Below, in pieces: positions 40,729 through 49,061 of a stretch of 64,000 bases of DNA (its first letter is position 1; each line of letters starts with the position of its first letter). Under the pieces are notes generated by a model, which ran no database searches, was not told where the DNA came from, and saw only the letters and a list, made by a program, of their open reading frames with translations. This stretch comes from Suttonella sp. R2A3. GTDB lineage: Bacteria; Pseudomonadota; Gammaproteobacteria; Cardiobacteriales; Cardiobacteriaceae. Made by a program: the position numbers and the translations under genes. The DNA is taken from positions 1,520,001-1,584,000 of the forward strand of contig NZ_CP090975.1 in NCBI RefSeq assembly GCF_021513215.1. The letters are read 5' to 3'.

Positions 40729-42866
40729 TGTTTCGCTAAAGTAATGGTGATTTTAGCACCCCCAAGGGCGCTACTGTTACTCACGGCAATGTGTCCGTTG
40801 TGTTCTTGAATGATTTTTTTAACAATCGCTAAGCCGAGCCCTGTGCCTTTGCTCTTACCCGTCACATACGGTTCAAAAGGATCTTGTTCGAAATCGCTGA
40901 ATCCTGCGCCGTTATCCGCGACGCACATTATAATGTCGCCGTGATCGTTTTGCTGGGTAGACCACTCAACAATCGCGTCTTCACCAGCCGCTTCCAAGGC
41001 GTTTTTGGTCAGGTTAAGAAAAACCTGGCGTAATTGCACCGGATCAATGCTGACCTGCGGTAACGATGGATCGGCGATAACCCGAATATCGTGTTCCGGA
41101 TAGAGCTCGGTCATCTCTTGTAATAAGGCGTTAAGGTCGATGCTTTGTCGGCGCAATTCAATCGGGCGGGCGAATTGGCTGAAATCGCTGACAATCGTTT
41201 TCATTGCCTCAACCTGTTTGATAATCGTGTCGGTGGCGCGTTGTAAAATGCGCTGATCGGCTTCGTCGCTTAATTTGTTGCTGAGCTTTAGTTGTAAACG
41301 CTCACCTTGGAGTTGGATCGGCGTGAGCGGATTTTTAATCTCATGCGCTAAGCGGCGTGCGACTTCTTCCCAAGCCGCATTACGCTGACTGTGGATGAAA
41401 TCAGTAATATCATCAAACACGAGAATATCTACCCCTGAGCCACTGACATTATCTTGCACGCGGCTGCCACGGCACATCAATACCGTTCGTTTATTGGCCA
41501 AGCGTAGCGTGACTTGCTGCTGCCAATGATCATCATCCTGTTCGCGCATCTCAGCGGTGGCGATTAATAGTTCATCGCAGGCATCTTGCGCCTGGCTTTC
41601 TGGGGGCGGGGTATGCCGGTCGTCTAATGAGCACCCTAAGATTTGCTCGGCGTTCGGGTTGAACGTTTGAATACGCTGCTCGGCGTTGAGCACGATGACC
41701 CCGGCTGTGATGTTGTCCATCAGCGTTTCAAGATAGGATTTTTGCTCCGCAAGCAGGCGCTGTGATTGCTCGTTTGCGGTTTGTGCTTTACCGAGCGCCG
41801 CGCTCATGCGGTTAAAATTTGCGCCTAATGCGCCGAGGTCATTGCGCGGTAAATTTTTAACTTGTGTGGTGTAATCGCCGTCAGCAATACGGCGGGTGGC
41901 GCGAATCAAGCTGCGTAGCGGTTGGGTCATGTGTTCACCAAACAACACGCTTAACCAGAAAATAAACAACACCGTGAGGGAGAAAATCAGGATCAATACC
42001 AGCAATAAACTGGTCGTGATATGTGGCTGTAAGTAATTATAGGTTTGGTAGTCACGGTAGTTTTGTCGCACTGATTGCGCAATCGAGTTAAACGACTCAG
42101 GCATTGCGTACACGGCTTGTAAATAAAACGGCTCGCGGCCTAATTTGTTGATGTTGCTGATCACATTGATACTGTATTCATCATCATGACTGGAGAATTC
42201 AAAATATTCGCGCTCCTCGTTAGCACGGCTAAGCGCTTGTGGGCTTGGTGCAGGCACCGTCATTACCGATAGATTACGGTGGGCAAAGCCGACCACGTTG
42301 CCCTGATGATCAAACACCGCAAGCATGATCGCATTATTATTGCGCCGCATCGCTTCGATGTTGTTGATTAGTTCGCCGTAAGTGATCCCTGAGATAAGAT
42401 CACTCAGTTCACGGGTATCATCAAGCGCCTGGCGGGCGCGCAGAGTGATCGCTTCGCGGGTAAGTTGCAGTGCGTCGTTGAGGGTAGTCGAGACACGGCT
42501 GTTAAAGGTTTTATCTAAATCATAAGATAAAAATTGCCAGGAAAAATAGGCGATAATCATCACGGGTAGTAGGGCGGCAGTGAGCATCGACAGGGCAAAA
42601 GAAGCAGTTAATCGCGCACCGCTTTGTCGCTTACGCAGATGACGGATGATGATGTAAATCTGCCAAATAACCACGACCACCAAAATACCCAAACCAATTA
42701 CTGCGGCGATTAATAGAGCGATGTAGTGGTTGCTGCGCGCGTTCTGATTGAGCGCGGCATTACTCAGCCCATAGACGGCTGAAAGGGTAAGCAAGATACA
42801 TACGCCACCAGCAAGTAACGACCAAACCAGACGGTTAGTGCTTAGATAGCGACTTGACATGTCCAT
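40725..42866 (-). CDS. ntrY: NtrY-like sensor histidine kinase
   Basis: 713 residues. The N-terminal part has several membrane helices and a periplasmic sensing region (about 150-280), a further helix near 295, a HAMP linker (MTQPLRSLIRATRRIADGDY), a PAS region (about 385-500), the H-box VARRLAHEIKNPLTPIQLQGE, and ATPase motifs VADNGAGF and GKSKGTGLGLAIV. This is the NtrY layout, sensing nitrogen or redox state in other bacteria. GGAG precedes the ATG. It is in a run DUF4390-ntrY-ntrX behind def-fmt-rsmB. Confidence 0.92.
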   Translation of the reverse strand: MDMSSRYLSTNRLVWSLLAGGVCILLTLSAVYGLSNAALNQNARSNHYIALLIAAVIGLGILVVVVIWQIYIIIRHLRKRQSGARLTASFALSMLTAALLPVMIIAYFSWQFLSYDLDKTFNSRVSTTLNDALQLTREAITLRARQALDDTRELSDLISGITYGELINNIEAMRRNNNAIMLAVFDHQGNVVGFAHRNLSVMTVPAPSPQALSRANEEREYFEFSSHDDEYSINVISNINKLGREPFYLQAVYAMPESFNSIAQSVRQNYRDYQTYNYLQPHITTSLLLVLILIFSLTVLFIFWLSVLFGEHMTQPLRSLIRATRRIADGDYTTQVKNLPRNDLGALGANFNRMSAALGKAQTANEQSQRLLAEQKSYLETLMDNITAGVIVLNAEQRIQTFNPNAEQILGCSLDDRHTPPPESQAQDACDELLIATAEMREQDDDHWQQQVTLRLANKRTVLMCRGSRVQDNVSGSGVDILVFDDITDFIHSQRNAAWEEVARRLAHEIKNPLTPIQLQGERLQLKLSNKLSDEADQRILQRATDTIIKQVEAMKTIVSDFSQFARPIELRRQSIDLNALLQEMTELYPEHDIRVIADPSLPQVSIDPVQLRQVFLNLTKNALEAAGEDAIVEWSTQQNDHGDIIMCVADNGAGFSDFEQDPFEPYVTGKSKGTGLGLAIVKKIIQEHNGHIAVSNSSALGGAKITITLAKQ

Positions 42867-42882
42867 GGCGCTCCGGTGAGTT

Positions 42883-43371
42883 TCAATCTTTGTTAACCAA
42901 GGCGTTTAGACGTAAAGCGACGGGGAGGTTGTCATAAACCAAGGTGAGGTTGGCGCTGATTTGTGGGTTGGCATCATCAGGGAGTAAGCTGCGATCGATG
43001 AGCGGCAGTGCTTGAATGTGACCGAGGGCTACGAGTGCGGTATCTAATGAGCTATAACTGTGTTGGCGTAAGGTCACAGGATCTTCGATGGTGAATTGTC
43101 GGGCGATATGTTCATAGCGCAACATGAGTTCGCGCCGCAGATCATGGCTTTTCGCAAACCAGCCGTCGTGTTCATCGATGGTTACCTCAAAAGCAAAATA
43201 CAACACAATCCCGCTTTGTAGCGCAGCACGCGGCTCTTCGCCGAGTTCAATGTTGTTATTAAGGTCGAGATAAATTTGCCCATCTTTAAGGTAGCAAGCG
43301 CCTTGGGTGGTGGTGATCGATGCATTCGTCCACAGGCTCACAAGCGATAATACGAATAACAGGGCTCTCAT
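42883..43371 (-). CDS. DUF4390-family protein, probably exported
   Basis: 162 residues with an N-terminal signal-like stretch (LLFVLSLVSLWTNASI) and a soluble domain of beta type (GIVLYFAFEVTIDE, LMLRYEHIARQFTI, YSSLDTALVALGHI). This pattern, and the place between rsmB and ntrY, identifies DUF4390. No function is known. The ATG overlaps the rsmB stop by four bases. The position next to a sensor kinase hints that it could feed information to NtrY; this is speculative. Confidence 0.82.
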   Translation of the reverse strand: MRALLFVLSLVSLWTNASITTTQGACYLKDGQIYLDLNNNIELGEEPRAALQSGIVLYFAFEVTIDEHDGWFAKSHDLRRELMLRYEHIARQFTIEDPVTLRQHSYSSLDTALVALGHIQALPLIDRSLLPDDANPQISANLTLVYDNLPVALRLNALVNKD

Positions 43372-44636
43372 CGGCTTTTCTCCAATAGGGCGTAGAAAAA
43401 ACCATCACCATCACGATCAGGTAAGTGCAGCATACCATAGCCAGTATCACGTAGCGCTGGATGGCTGATCGTTTTTAATTTAGCTTGTGGCTGCGCGCTT
43501 AAAAACGCTTCGATCACCTGTTGGTTTTCTGCGGGTAAAATTGAGCAGGTGGTATAAAGCAGGCGACCACCGGGTTTGAGCGTTTGCCAGAGCTGGTTGA
43601 GTAATTGTTTTTGTGTCTCTGGAAAACGGGCTAAGTCTTTGGCTTGACGCAGCCAAGCGATATCAGGGTGACGACGAATTACCCCGCTACCCGAACAAGG
43701 TGCGTCTAATAAAATAGCGTCGAAGGGTTTGCCAGACCACCAGTCTTCTAGCGCAGCAGCATCGGTGGCGATCAGGGTTGCTGTTTGCTTAAGCCGCGCG
43801 AGATTGTCAGCAACTTGCTCAAGGCGCGCTTGGTCATGATCGAGCGCAGTGAGTGTAAGGTTATTGGCGTATTCGAGGATATGCCCGGTTTTACCACCAG
43901 GGGCGGCGCAGGCGTCTAAAATGTGTTCGCCATCTTGGGGGGCGAGCAGTTCGGTAGCGAGTTGTGCGGCCGCATCTTGCACTGAAATCAACCCTTGCTG
44001 GAAAGCAGGATCGGCAAGAATGTCGCTGCCAGAGGCAATCGTGACCGCCTGCGGGCTTAAAGTATTGGCACGCGCACCAGAATGTTCGTTTAACCACAGT
44101 TCACGATCAAGCGAAGGGCGCAGGCGCAGCGTAAATGGCGCTTGAGTGGTATAAGCCGCAGCGAGTGCGTCTTTCTCGGGTTGATAATGTGTTTTTAGCC
44201 ACGCGGGGAGGTTGAAATAGCGCCGCTCATCGAGTTGGGTGATCAGCTTCTGTTGCTGGCGCTGCGCGCTGCGCAACACCGCATTTAATAAACCCTTAGC
44301 ACGCGCCTGATTATTGTGCTCAGCCAGTGCTACCGTTTCGTGGATCACCGCATGATCGCCAAGCTGCATGCGCAGTAGCTGATACAGACCAAAGTTAATC
44401 AGTGCAGCCAAAGTGGTCGCATTTTTTTGTAGCGGTTGGTGCAGCAGTTCATCGCGCAGGCTCGATAGGCTTTGATATTCCCGTAGGCAACCATAAACCA
44501 TCGCCTGGTAGAGCGGCTGATCTTTGGGTTTGAGGTCGGCTTTATCGCGTGGGATCAGCGTGGTTAACGATTGCTGTTTGCTGGTGACACCAAGGATGGT
44601 GTTGAGCGCTGCTTGCCGAGGGTTCTCTAAACGCAT
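43368..44636 (-). CDS. rsmB: 16S rRNA (cytosine-967-C5)-methyltransferase RsmB
   Basis: 422 residues. The N-terminal NusB-like RNA-binding domain (about 1-135) precedes a Rossmann methyltransferase with DACAAPGGKTGHIL, the motif IV cysteine in DAPCSGSGVIRRHPDI and the catalytic cysteine in YTTCSILPAENQ. Both cysteines of m5C methyltransferases are intact. Length is close to E. coli RsmB (429). It overlaps the fmt stop by ten bases. Confidence 0.95.
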   Translation of the reverse strand: MRLENPRQAALNTILGVTSKQQSLTTLIPRDKADLKPKDQPLYQAMVYGCLREYQSLSSLRDELLHQPLQKNATTLAALINFGLYQLLRMQLGDHAVIHETVALAEHNNQARAKGLLNAVLRSAQRQQQKLITQLDERRYFNLPAWLKTHYQPEKDALAAAYTTQAPFTLRLRPSLDRELWLNEHSGARANTLSPQAVTIASGSDILADPAFQQGLISVQDAAAQLATELLAPQDGEHILDACAAPGGKTGHILEYANNLTLTALDHDQARLEQVADNLARLKQTATLIATDAAALEDWWSGKPFDAILLDAPCSGSGVIRRHPDIAWLRQAKDLARFPETQKQLLNQLWQTLKPGGRLLYTTCSILPAENQQVIEAFLSAQPQAKLKTISHPALRDTGYGMLHLPDRDGDGFFYALLEKSR

Positions 44637-45562
44637 TGCTTGCCAGTAAGATTGTTGCCGTGGCGCAGACTCGCGGCATCACTAATCGGTTTGCCGGCAA
44701 ATTGGAGTCGAGTCACACACAATACCCCGGCACCGCAGGCAATGCTCACGCCGGCCTCATCATGTGCGATAATCGTCCCAGGAGTCGCTTCACTTGAGGC
44801 GTTACTCACCTGAGCGTCGTGGATACGCAGGGTTTTATCCTCTAGCGTGGTATGGGCGACCGGAAACGGTGAGAAAGCGCGCACGCGACGTGCAATGGTC
44901 TGTGCGTCATCTGACCAATCGATTAACGCTTCGGCTTTGCTGAGCTTATGCGCATAAGTAGCAAGGGTATTATCTTGTGGGGTGGGTTGTTGGGTTTGCT
45001 CGGCAATGATCGGTAGCGCTTCAAGGAGTGCGTCAGCGCCGAGCGTCATCAGCTTGTCGTGTAAGCTGCTTGCGCTGTCGGTTTTAAGAATAGTAAGTGC
45101 TTTATTCAACCACACTGCACCAGTATCCAAGCCTTCATCCATTTGCATGATGGCAATGCCGGTTTGTTCGTCCCCAGCTTCAATCGCGCGCTGAATCGGC
45201 GCAGCACCACGCCAGCGCGGTAACAGCGAAGCATGAATATTAATACAGCCCAGGCGAGGGAGCGCTAAAAACCAACGTGGCAGTAATAAACCATAGGCCG
45301 CCACGATAATCACATCTGGGCTTTGCTCGAATAGTGGCTGTGGATGGCGCAGGCTTTCGGGCTGAGCCAGAGGGAGCTCATGCTCAAGCGCCACTGTTTT
45401 GACCGCGCTTGCCTGCAATTTTCGCCCACGTCCAGCTGGACGATCAGGCTGGGTTAATACCCCACAAACCTCAACGTTTGCCGCATTGATGAGCGCAATA
45501 AGGCTGTGCGCGGCAAATTCCGGTGTGCCAGCAAACCAAACTTTTAGTAGTGCTGTGCTCAT
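44627..45562 (-). CDS. fmt: Methionyl-tRNA formyltransferase
   Basis: 311 residues. The formyl-transferase core has [37 protein letters not shown] (catalytic Asn/His and tRNA-contact loop) and [12 protein letters not shown]; the C-terminal OB-fold follows. It formylates initiator Met-tRNA so that deformylase, encoded just upstream, is needed to remove the formyl group afterwards. Its start overlaps the def stop by four bases. Confidence 0.96.
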   Translation of the reverse strand: MSTALLKVWFAGTPEFAAHSLIALINAANVEVCGVLTQPDRPAGRGRKLQASAVKTVALEHELPLAQPESLRHPQPLFEQSPDVIIVAAYGLLLPRWFLALPRLGCINIHASLLPRWRGAAPIQRAIEAGDEQTGIAIMQMDEGLDTGAVWLNKALTILKTDSASSLHDKLMTLGADALLEALPIIAEQTQQPTPQDNTLATYAHKLSKAEALIDWSDDAQTIARRVRAFSPFPVAHTTLEDKTLRIHDAQVSNASSEATPGTIIAHDEAGVSIACGAGVLCVTRLQFAGKPISDAASLRHGNNLTGKQCV

Positions 45563-46086
45563 AGAGGTTGCGTTTTAACCCATTTGGCGAGTTTTTTCTC
45601 GAGTCGTTCACGTTTTAGGCGCGACAGGTGGTCAATGAACAACACACCATTTAAATGGTCAATTTCATGTTGCATACATACCCCTAATAAGCCATCGGCT
45701 TCGGCTTCGTGGGTGTTGCCTTCGGTATCTTGGTAACGGTAGCGAATATGGGTGGCGCGTTCCACATCAGCGTATTGCTCAGGGATTGACAAGCAGCCTT
45801 CTTGGCCGAATGCGGTTTCTTCGCTGCGTTCAACGATCTCTGGATTGATAAAAGCGTGTTTGCCGTGTGGGGCGTCAGGGGTCGCTTCATCGGCTGGGAT
45901 GTCCATCACTACAATACGCTGGTGGATGTCAACCTGTGTGGCTGCGAGGCCAATACCGTGCGCATCGTACATTGTCGCAAACATATTATCGACAATGGAC
46001 TTGAGTGAATCGTCAAAGGTCTCGACAGGGGTGGCTGTTTTACGTAAGCGTTTGTCGGGATGGATTAAAATAGGCAAAATAGTCAT
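45559..46086 (-). CDS. def: Peptide deformylase
   Basis: 175 residues with all three metal-site motifs: [26 protein letters not shown] and [12 protein letters not shown]. It removes the N-formyl group from nascent proteins. First gene of the def-fmt-rsmB-DUF4390-ntrY-ntrX run. A -10 box (TATAAT) lies about 50 bases upstream of the ATG on the minus strand. Confidence 0.97.
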   Translation of the reverse strand: MTILPILIHPDKRLRKTATPVETFDDSLKSIVDNMFATMYDAHGIGLAATQVDIHQRIVVMDIPADEATPDAPHGKHAFINPEIVERSEETAFGQEGCLSIPEQYADVERATHIRYRYQDTEGNTHEAEADGLLGVCMQHEIDHLNGVLFIDHLSRLKRERLEKKLAKWVKTQPL

Positions 46087-46137
46087 AATAAAAGGGTAAT
46101 CTTTGCGTTGCTATATGAAAAATAATTCAAAAAGGAT

Positions 46138-46143
46138 ATTATA
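46138..46143 (-). promoter_or_regulatory. Candidate -10 box of the def operon
   Basis: A perfect TATAAT on the minus strand, 51 bases before the def ATG. No convincing -35 hexamer was found at 16-18 bp, so it may depend on an activator or an extended feature. Confidence 0.45.
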
Positions 46144-46232
46144 CGCTAAGGATAACTACGAAAGCTAATTACAGCTTGCTGATAAACAGTGATCTATAAA
46201 ACGTGATAAATGAACGATTAAGGAGCCTTGCT

Positions 46233-47435
46233 GTGTTGCCAAACCGTAAAAAACCTCTGGTCTTAGCGTTAACGGTCATCGTGTTGGCAGGGTGTAGTGC
46301 GACGCCTAAAGATCGTTTTTTTGATTTAGACCGTCCACTTGAGCAATGTTTAGACGGCGCAGTTGCTGCTAATACGGATGCCATCAGTAATAATCAAGCC
46401 TTTGTTCAAGACCATCCGAATCAATACGTGGTCAAAAAAGGCGATACCTTGTGGGATATTTCCGGTCGGTTTTTACATAAACCCTGGTACTGGAAGCAAA
46501 TCTGGCACGACAATCCACAGATTAAAAATCCGCATTTAATTTATCCTGGTGATGTGTTGAGTATCGTGGTCATCAATGGGCAGAAGTATTTGTCGATTAC
46601 TGAAGGTAATAGCGGCATGCATGGCGAATATACAGGCCGACGCACGGCCGATGGACGTCCGGTGGTTCGTTATTCGCCGGGTGTCGGTGGTGCGCCTGCT
46701 GAGCCGAGCAGCTTATCAGCGAATATCATCGCGCCATTTGTGGCGAAAACGCAGTTTGTTGATGAGGCGATTATCGACAAGCTTCCGGTCATTTTTGGTA
46801 ACGATGAAGAATATATTACCCTCTCACAGCAACAGTTTTTCTACACCAAAGGGATCAATCCACCGCAAGGTGAGCGTTTAGGCGTTTATCGGGTGTCAAA
46901 ACCGGTGGTGGACTTTAATGTGGAACAAGCCAAAACGCGAGAAGAACGTTATGACGGGCCAACGATTGTTGGTTATCAAATGCAATATATTGGCGAAGTG
47001 GGTGTGTTAGACAGCGATCCAGTGACTGGCCTGACCAAACTCAAGCCTTTAGAAGTCGCGCAAACCATGCAAGAAGAAGATGTGTTATTGCCGCTTGATG
47101 TCTCGCAGCGTCAAGTCAGTTATTTTCCAAAGTTGCCATCTAATCAATGTCAGCGTGGTTATATCTTGAACAATACCGAGAGCCAGACGTTGTCGATTAA
47201 AGAGTTTGATAGCGTGACGGTGAGTTTTGGCGCCGATGACGGTGCAGAAATCGGCGATATCTGGAAAATTCAAAGCACGGGTAAGGTGCGATCGGTTAAA
47301 GGTGAGCCGGTTGTCATTCCTGGTGACGATATTGGCTTTTTGATGATCTATAAAGTGTATGACAAGGTCAGTTTGGGTTTTGTGCTCGATTCAACGCGCG
47401 GCATTAAACAAAGCGACTATCTGGTGCGCCCTTGA
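46233..47435 (+). CDS. tsaP: LysM lipoprotein, TsaP-like secretin-associated protein
   Basis: 400 residues from the GTG at 46233, which has AAGGAG seven bases upstream. A lipoprotein signal (LALTVIVLAGCSAT) is followed by one LysM domain (YVVKKGDTLWDISGRFL, WYWKQIWHDNPQIKNPHLIY, PGDVLSIV) that binds peptidoglycan, and a long C-terminal part ending in a FlgT-like region (about 290-400). TsaP anchors the type IV pilus secretin PilQ to the cell wall in Neisseria, Myxococcus and Pseudomonas, and its gene commonly lies next to def/dprA, as here. Most TsaP homologues are secreted; the lipobox is therefore worth noting. Confidence 0.8.
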   Translation: MLPNRKKPLVLALTVIVLAGCSATPKDRFFDLDRPLEQCLDGAVAANTDAISNNQAFVQDHPNQYVVKKGDTLWDISGRFLHKPWYWKQIWHDNPQIKNPHLIYPGDVLSIVVINGQKYLSITEGNSGMHGEYTGRRTADGRPVVRYSPGVGGAPAEPSSLSANIIAPFVAKTQFVDEAIIDKLPVIFGNDEEYITLSQQQFFYTKGINPPQGERLGVYRVSKPVVDFNVEQAKTREERYDGPTIVGYQMQYIGEVGVLDSDPVTGLTKLKPLEVAQTMQEEDVLLPLDVSQRQVSYFPKLPSNQCQRGYILNNTESQTLSIKEFDSVTVSFGADDGAEIGDIWKIQSTGKVRSVKGEPVVIPGDDIGFLMIYKVYDKVSLGFVLDSTRGIKQSDYLVRP

Positions 47436-48538
47436 GTGAGGGATTAAAAGCCTGGTGTTCCTTATGGCGGGCACCAGGTATTGGACCAGCAACCTTCCAA
47501 CAGATTCTCCAAGCCTGCGGTTCTCCGGAGGCTTTTTTTCATGCCAGCGAGGCAATGCTCAATAAACAGCTAGGTAGCGCATACGCCAAGCGTTGGCAGG
47601 TATGGCGACAAGCACCAGAGGCGGGACAAACGGATCTGGATTGGGCAGCTGAAGATCCCTTGCGCTACATCATAACCCTAGAAGATTCACGTTATCCATC
47701 GCAATTACGCGAAATTGCTGACCCACCACCGCTGTTGTTTGTTTATGGTGAGATTGAGGCGCTTAATGCACCACAAATGGCGATCATTGGTTCACGTAAC
47801 GCCAGTCAATACGGACTGCGCAACAGCCGCTATTTTGCCAGTGCTCTGGCTGGTGCCGGATTGGTGGTAACCAGTGGTATGGCGTTAGGGATAGATGGCG
47901 CCGCGCATCAAGCCGCTCTTGCTGCTGGTGGCAAAACAATCGCGGTGGTTGCTACTGGCTTGGATCGAGTCTATCCAGCCGCGCATCATCAGCTGGCTAA
48001 AGAGATTGTCGCTCAAGGGGCAATGGTTTCAGAAATGCCGATTGGCAGTGGGGTGCGCAGGCATAATTTTCCACGACGCAACCGGATCATCAGCGGTCTG
48101 TCGTTGGGTGTGCTGGTGGTGGAGGCCTCACAGCAAAGTGGTTCACTGACCACGGCTCGCCAGGCGTTGGAGCAAGGTCGGGATGTGTTTGCGATCCCTG
48201 GATCGATTCACGATCCTATGGCTAAAGGCTGTCACACTTTGATTAAACAAGGTGCGATTTTAGTCGAGGATGTGACGGATATCACCGCACAGTGGCAGGC
48301 GCTGTTACATAGTAAAGGGTTGATACAAAGCACTTCTAAAGTAAACTTGTCACCCACGGTAAGCGACCCACAACAGGCAACATTACTCGCAGCGCTCGGG
48401 CATGATCCTTGTCATATCGACGAGTTGAGCGAACGCATAGAATTGACGAACGAAGAAATTTCCGCCATGCTGTTATTACTTGAGTTGGATGGTTTGGTGG
48501 AGCGAATGCCTGGCGGCCGCTACCGACGCTTGGGTTAA
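47432..48538 (+). CDS. dprA: DNA-processing protein DprA
   Basis: 368 residues. The extended Rossmann fold shows AIIGSRNASQYGLRNSRYF, VTSGMALGIDGAAHQAAL and FPRRNRIISGLSLGVLVVEA, with the GSR loop that binds single-stranded DNA; a small winged-helix domain (HIDELSERIELTNEEISAMLLLLELDGLV) ends the chain. DprA loads RecA on incoming DNA during natural transformation. The start is a TTG overlapping the tsaP stop (TTGA) with no strong ribosome site, so it is probably translationally coupled. Together with TsaP it suggests type IV pili and competence. Confidence 0.93.
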   Translation: MSEGLKAWCSLWRAPGIGPATFQQILQACGSPEAFFHASEAMLNKQLGSAYAKRWQVWRQAPEAGQTDLDWAAEDPLRYIITLEDSRYPSQLREIADPPPLLFVYGEIEALNAPQMAIIGSRNASQYGLRNSRYFASALAGAGLVVTSGMALGIDGAAHQAALAAGGKTIAVVATGLDRVYPAAHHQLAKEIVAQGAMVSEMPIGSGVRRHNFPRRNRIISGLSLGVLVVEASQQSGSLTTARQALEQGRDVFAIPGSIHDPMAKGCHTLIKQGAILVEDVTDITAQWQALLHSKGLIQSTSKVNLSPTVSDPQQATLLAALGHDPCHIDELSERIELTNEEISAMLLLLELDGLVERMPGGRYRRLG

Positions 48539-48557
48539 CAAAAGAGGGGAGAGGATT

Positions 48558-49028
48558 ATGCGTGACTCGGTTATCGACGTATTATTCTATATATTTGACG
48601 ACATCATGAGTAATGAACAAATACTCAACACCGATGTCAAAGAAATCACGAGCCAACTAAGTGAAGCCGGTTTTATGAAAGAAGATGTGCAGTGTGCTGT
48701 GGATTGGTTTGTTGGACTCTCTGAATTAAAACAAGACGAGCCTGAGCTGCAATGTAGCAATGCTGTGCGCGTGTTTAGCGCTCGAGAGGGCGATTATTTA
48801 GGTCTCGAATGCCAGGAGTATTTGCGCTATATTTCGCGCCATGCTCGTGTATCGATGGGTGCGGTTGAAAAGATCATCGATTGCACGATAGCGCTCGGCG
48901 TAACGTCGCTGCCGGTTGAGATTTTGCGCTGGATCAGTGCGATGGTTCTGGTCAATATTGAAGAAGAATTTAATGAGGCGATGGTGCTGGGGATGGACGG
49001 TATTATTTGTCCCCCAACGCTGCACTAA
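48558..49028 (+). CDS. smg: Smg/DUF494 family protein
   Basis: 156 residues from the ATG at 48558 (GAGAGG upstream). Sequence landmarks are SVIDVLFYIFDD, MKEDVQCAVDWFVGL, ARVSMGAVEKIIDCTI and VLVNIEEEFNEAMVLG, as in E. coli Smg (157), whose gene also follows dprA. An acidic, mostly helical protein of unknown molecular function. Confidence 0.92.
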   Translation: MRDSVIDVLFYIFDDIMSNEQILNTDVKEITSQLSEAGFMKEDVQCAVDWFVGLSELKQDEPELQCSNAVRVFSAREGDYLGLECQEYLRYISRHARVSMGAVEKIIDCTIALGVTSLPVEILRWISAMVLVNIEEEFNEAMVLGMDGIICPPTLH

Positions 49029-49061
49029 CGCTTCGTAGAGGGCAATAACAAAGATAAACTT

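Noticed and set aside
46138-46232. Divergent tsaP promoter
   Set aside because: AT-rich sequence but no -35/-10 pair convincing enough on the plus strand.
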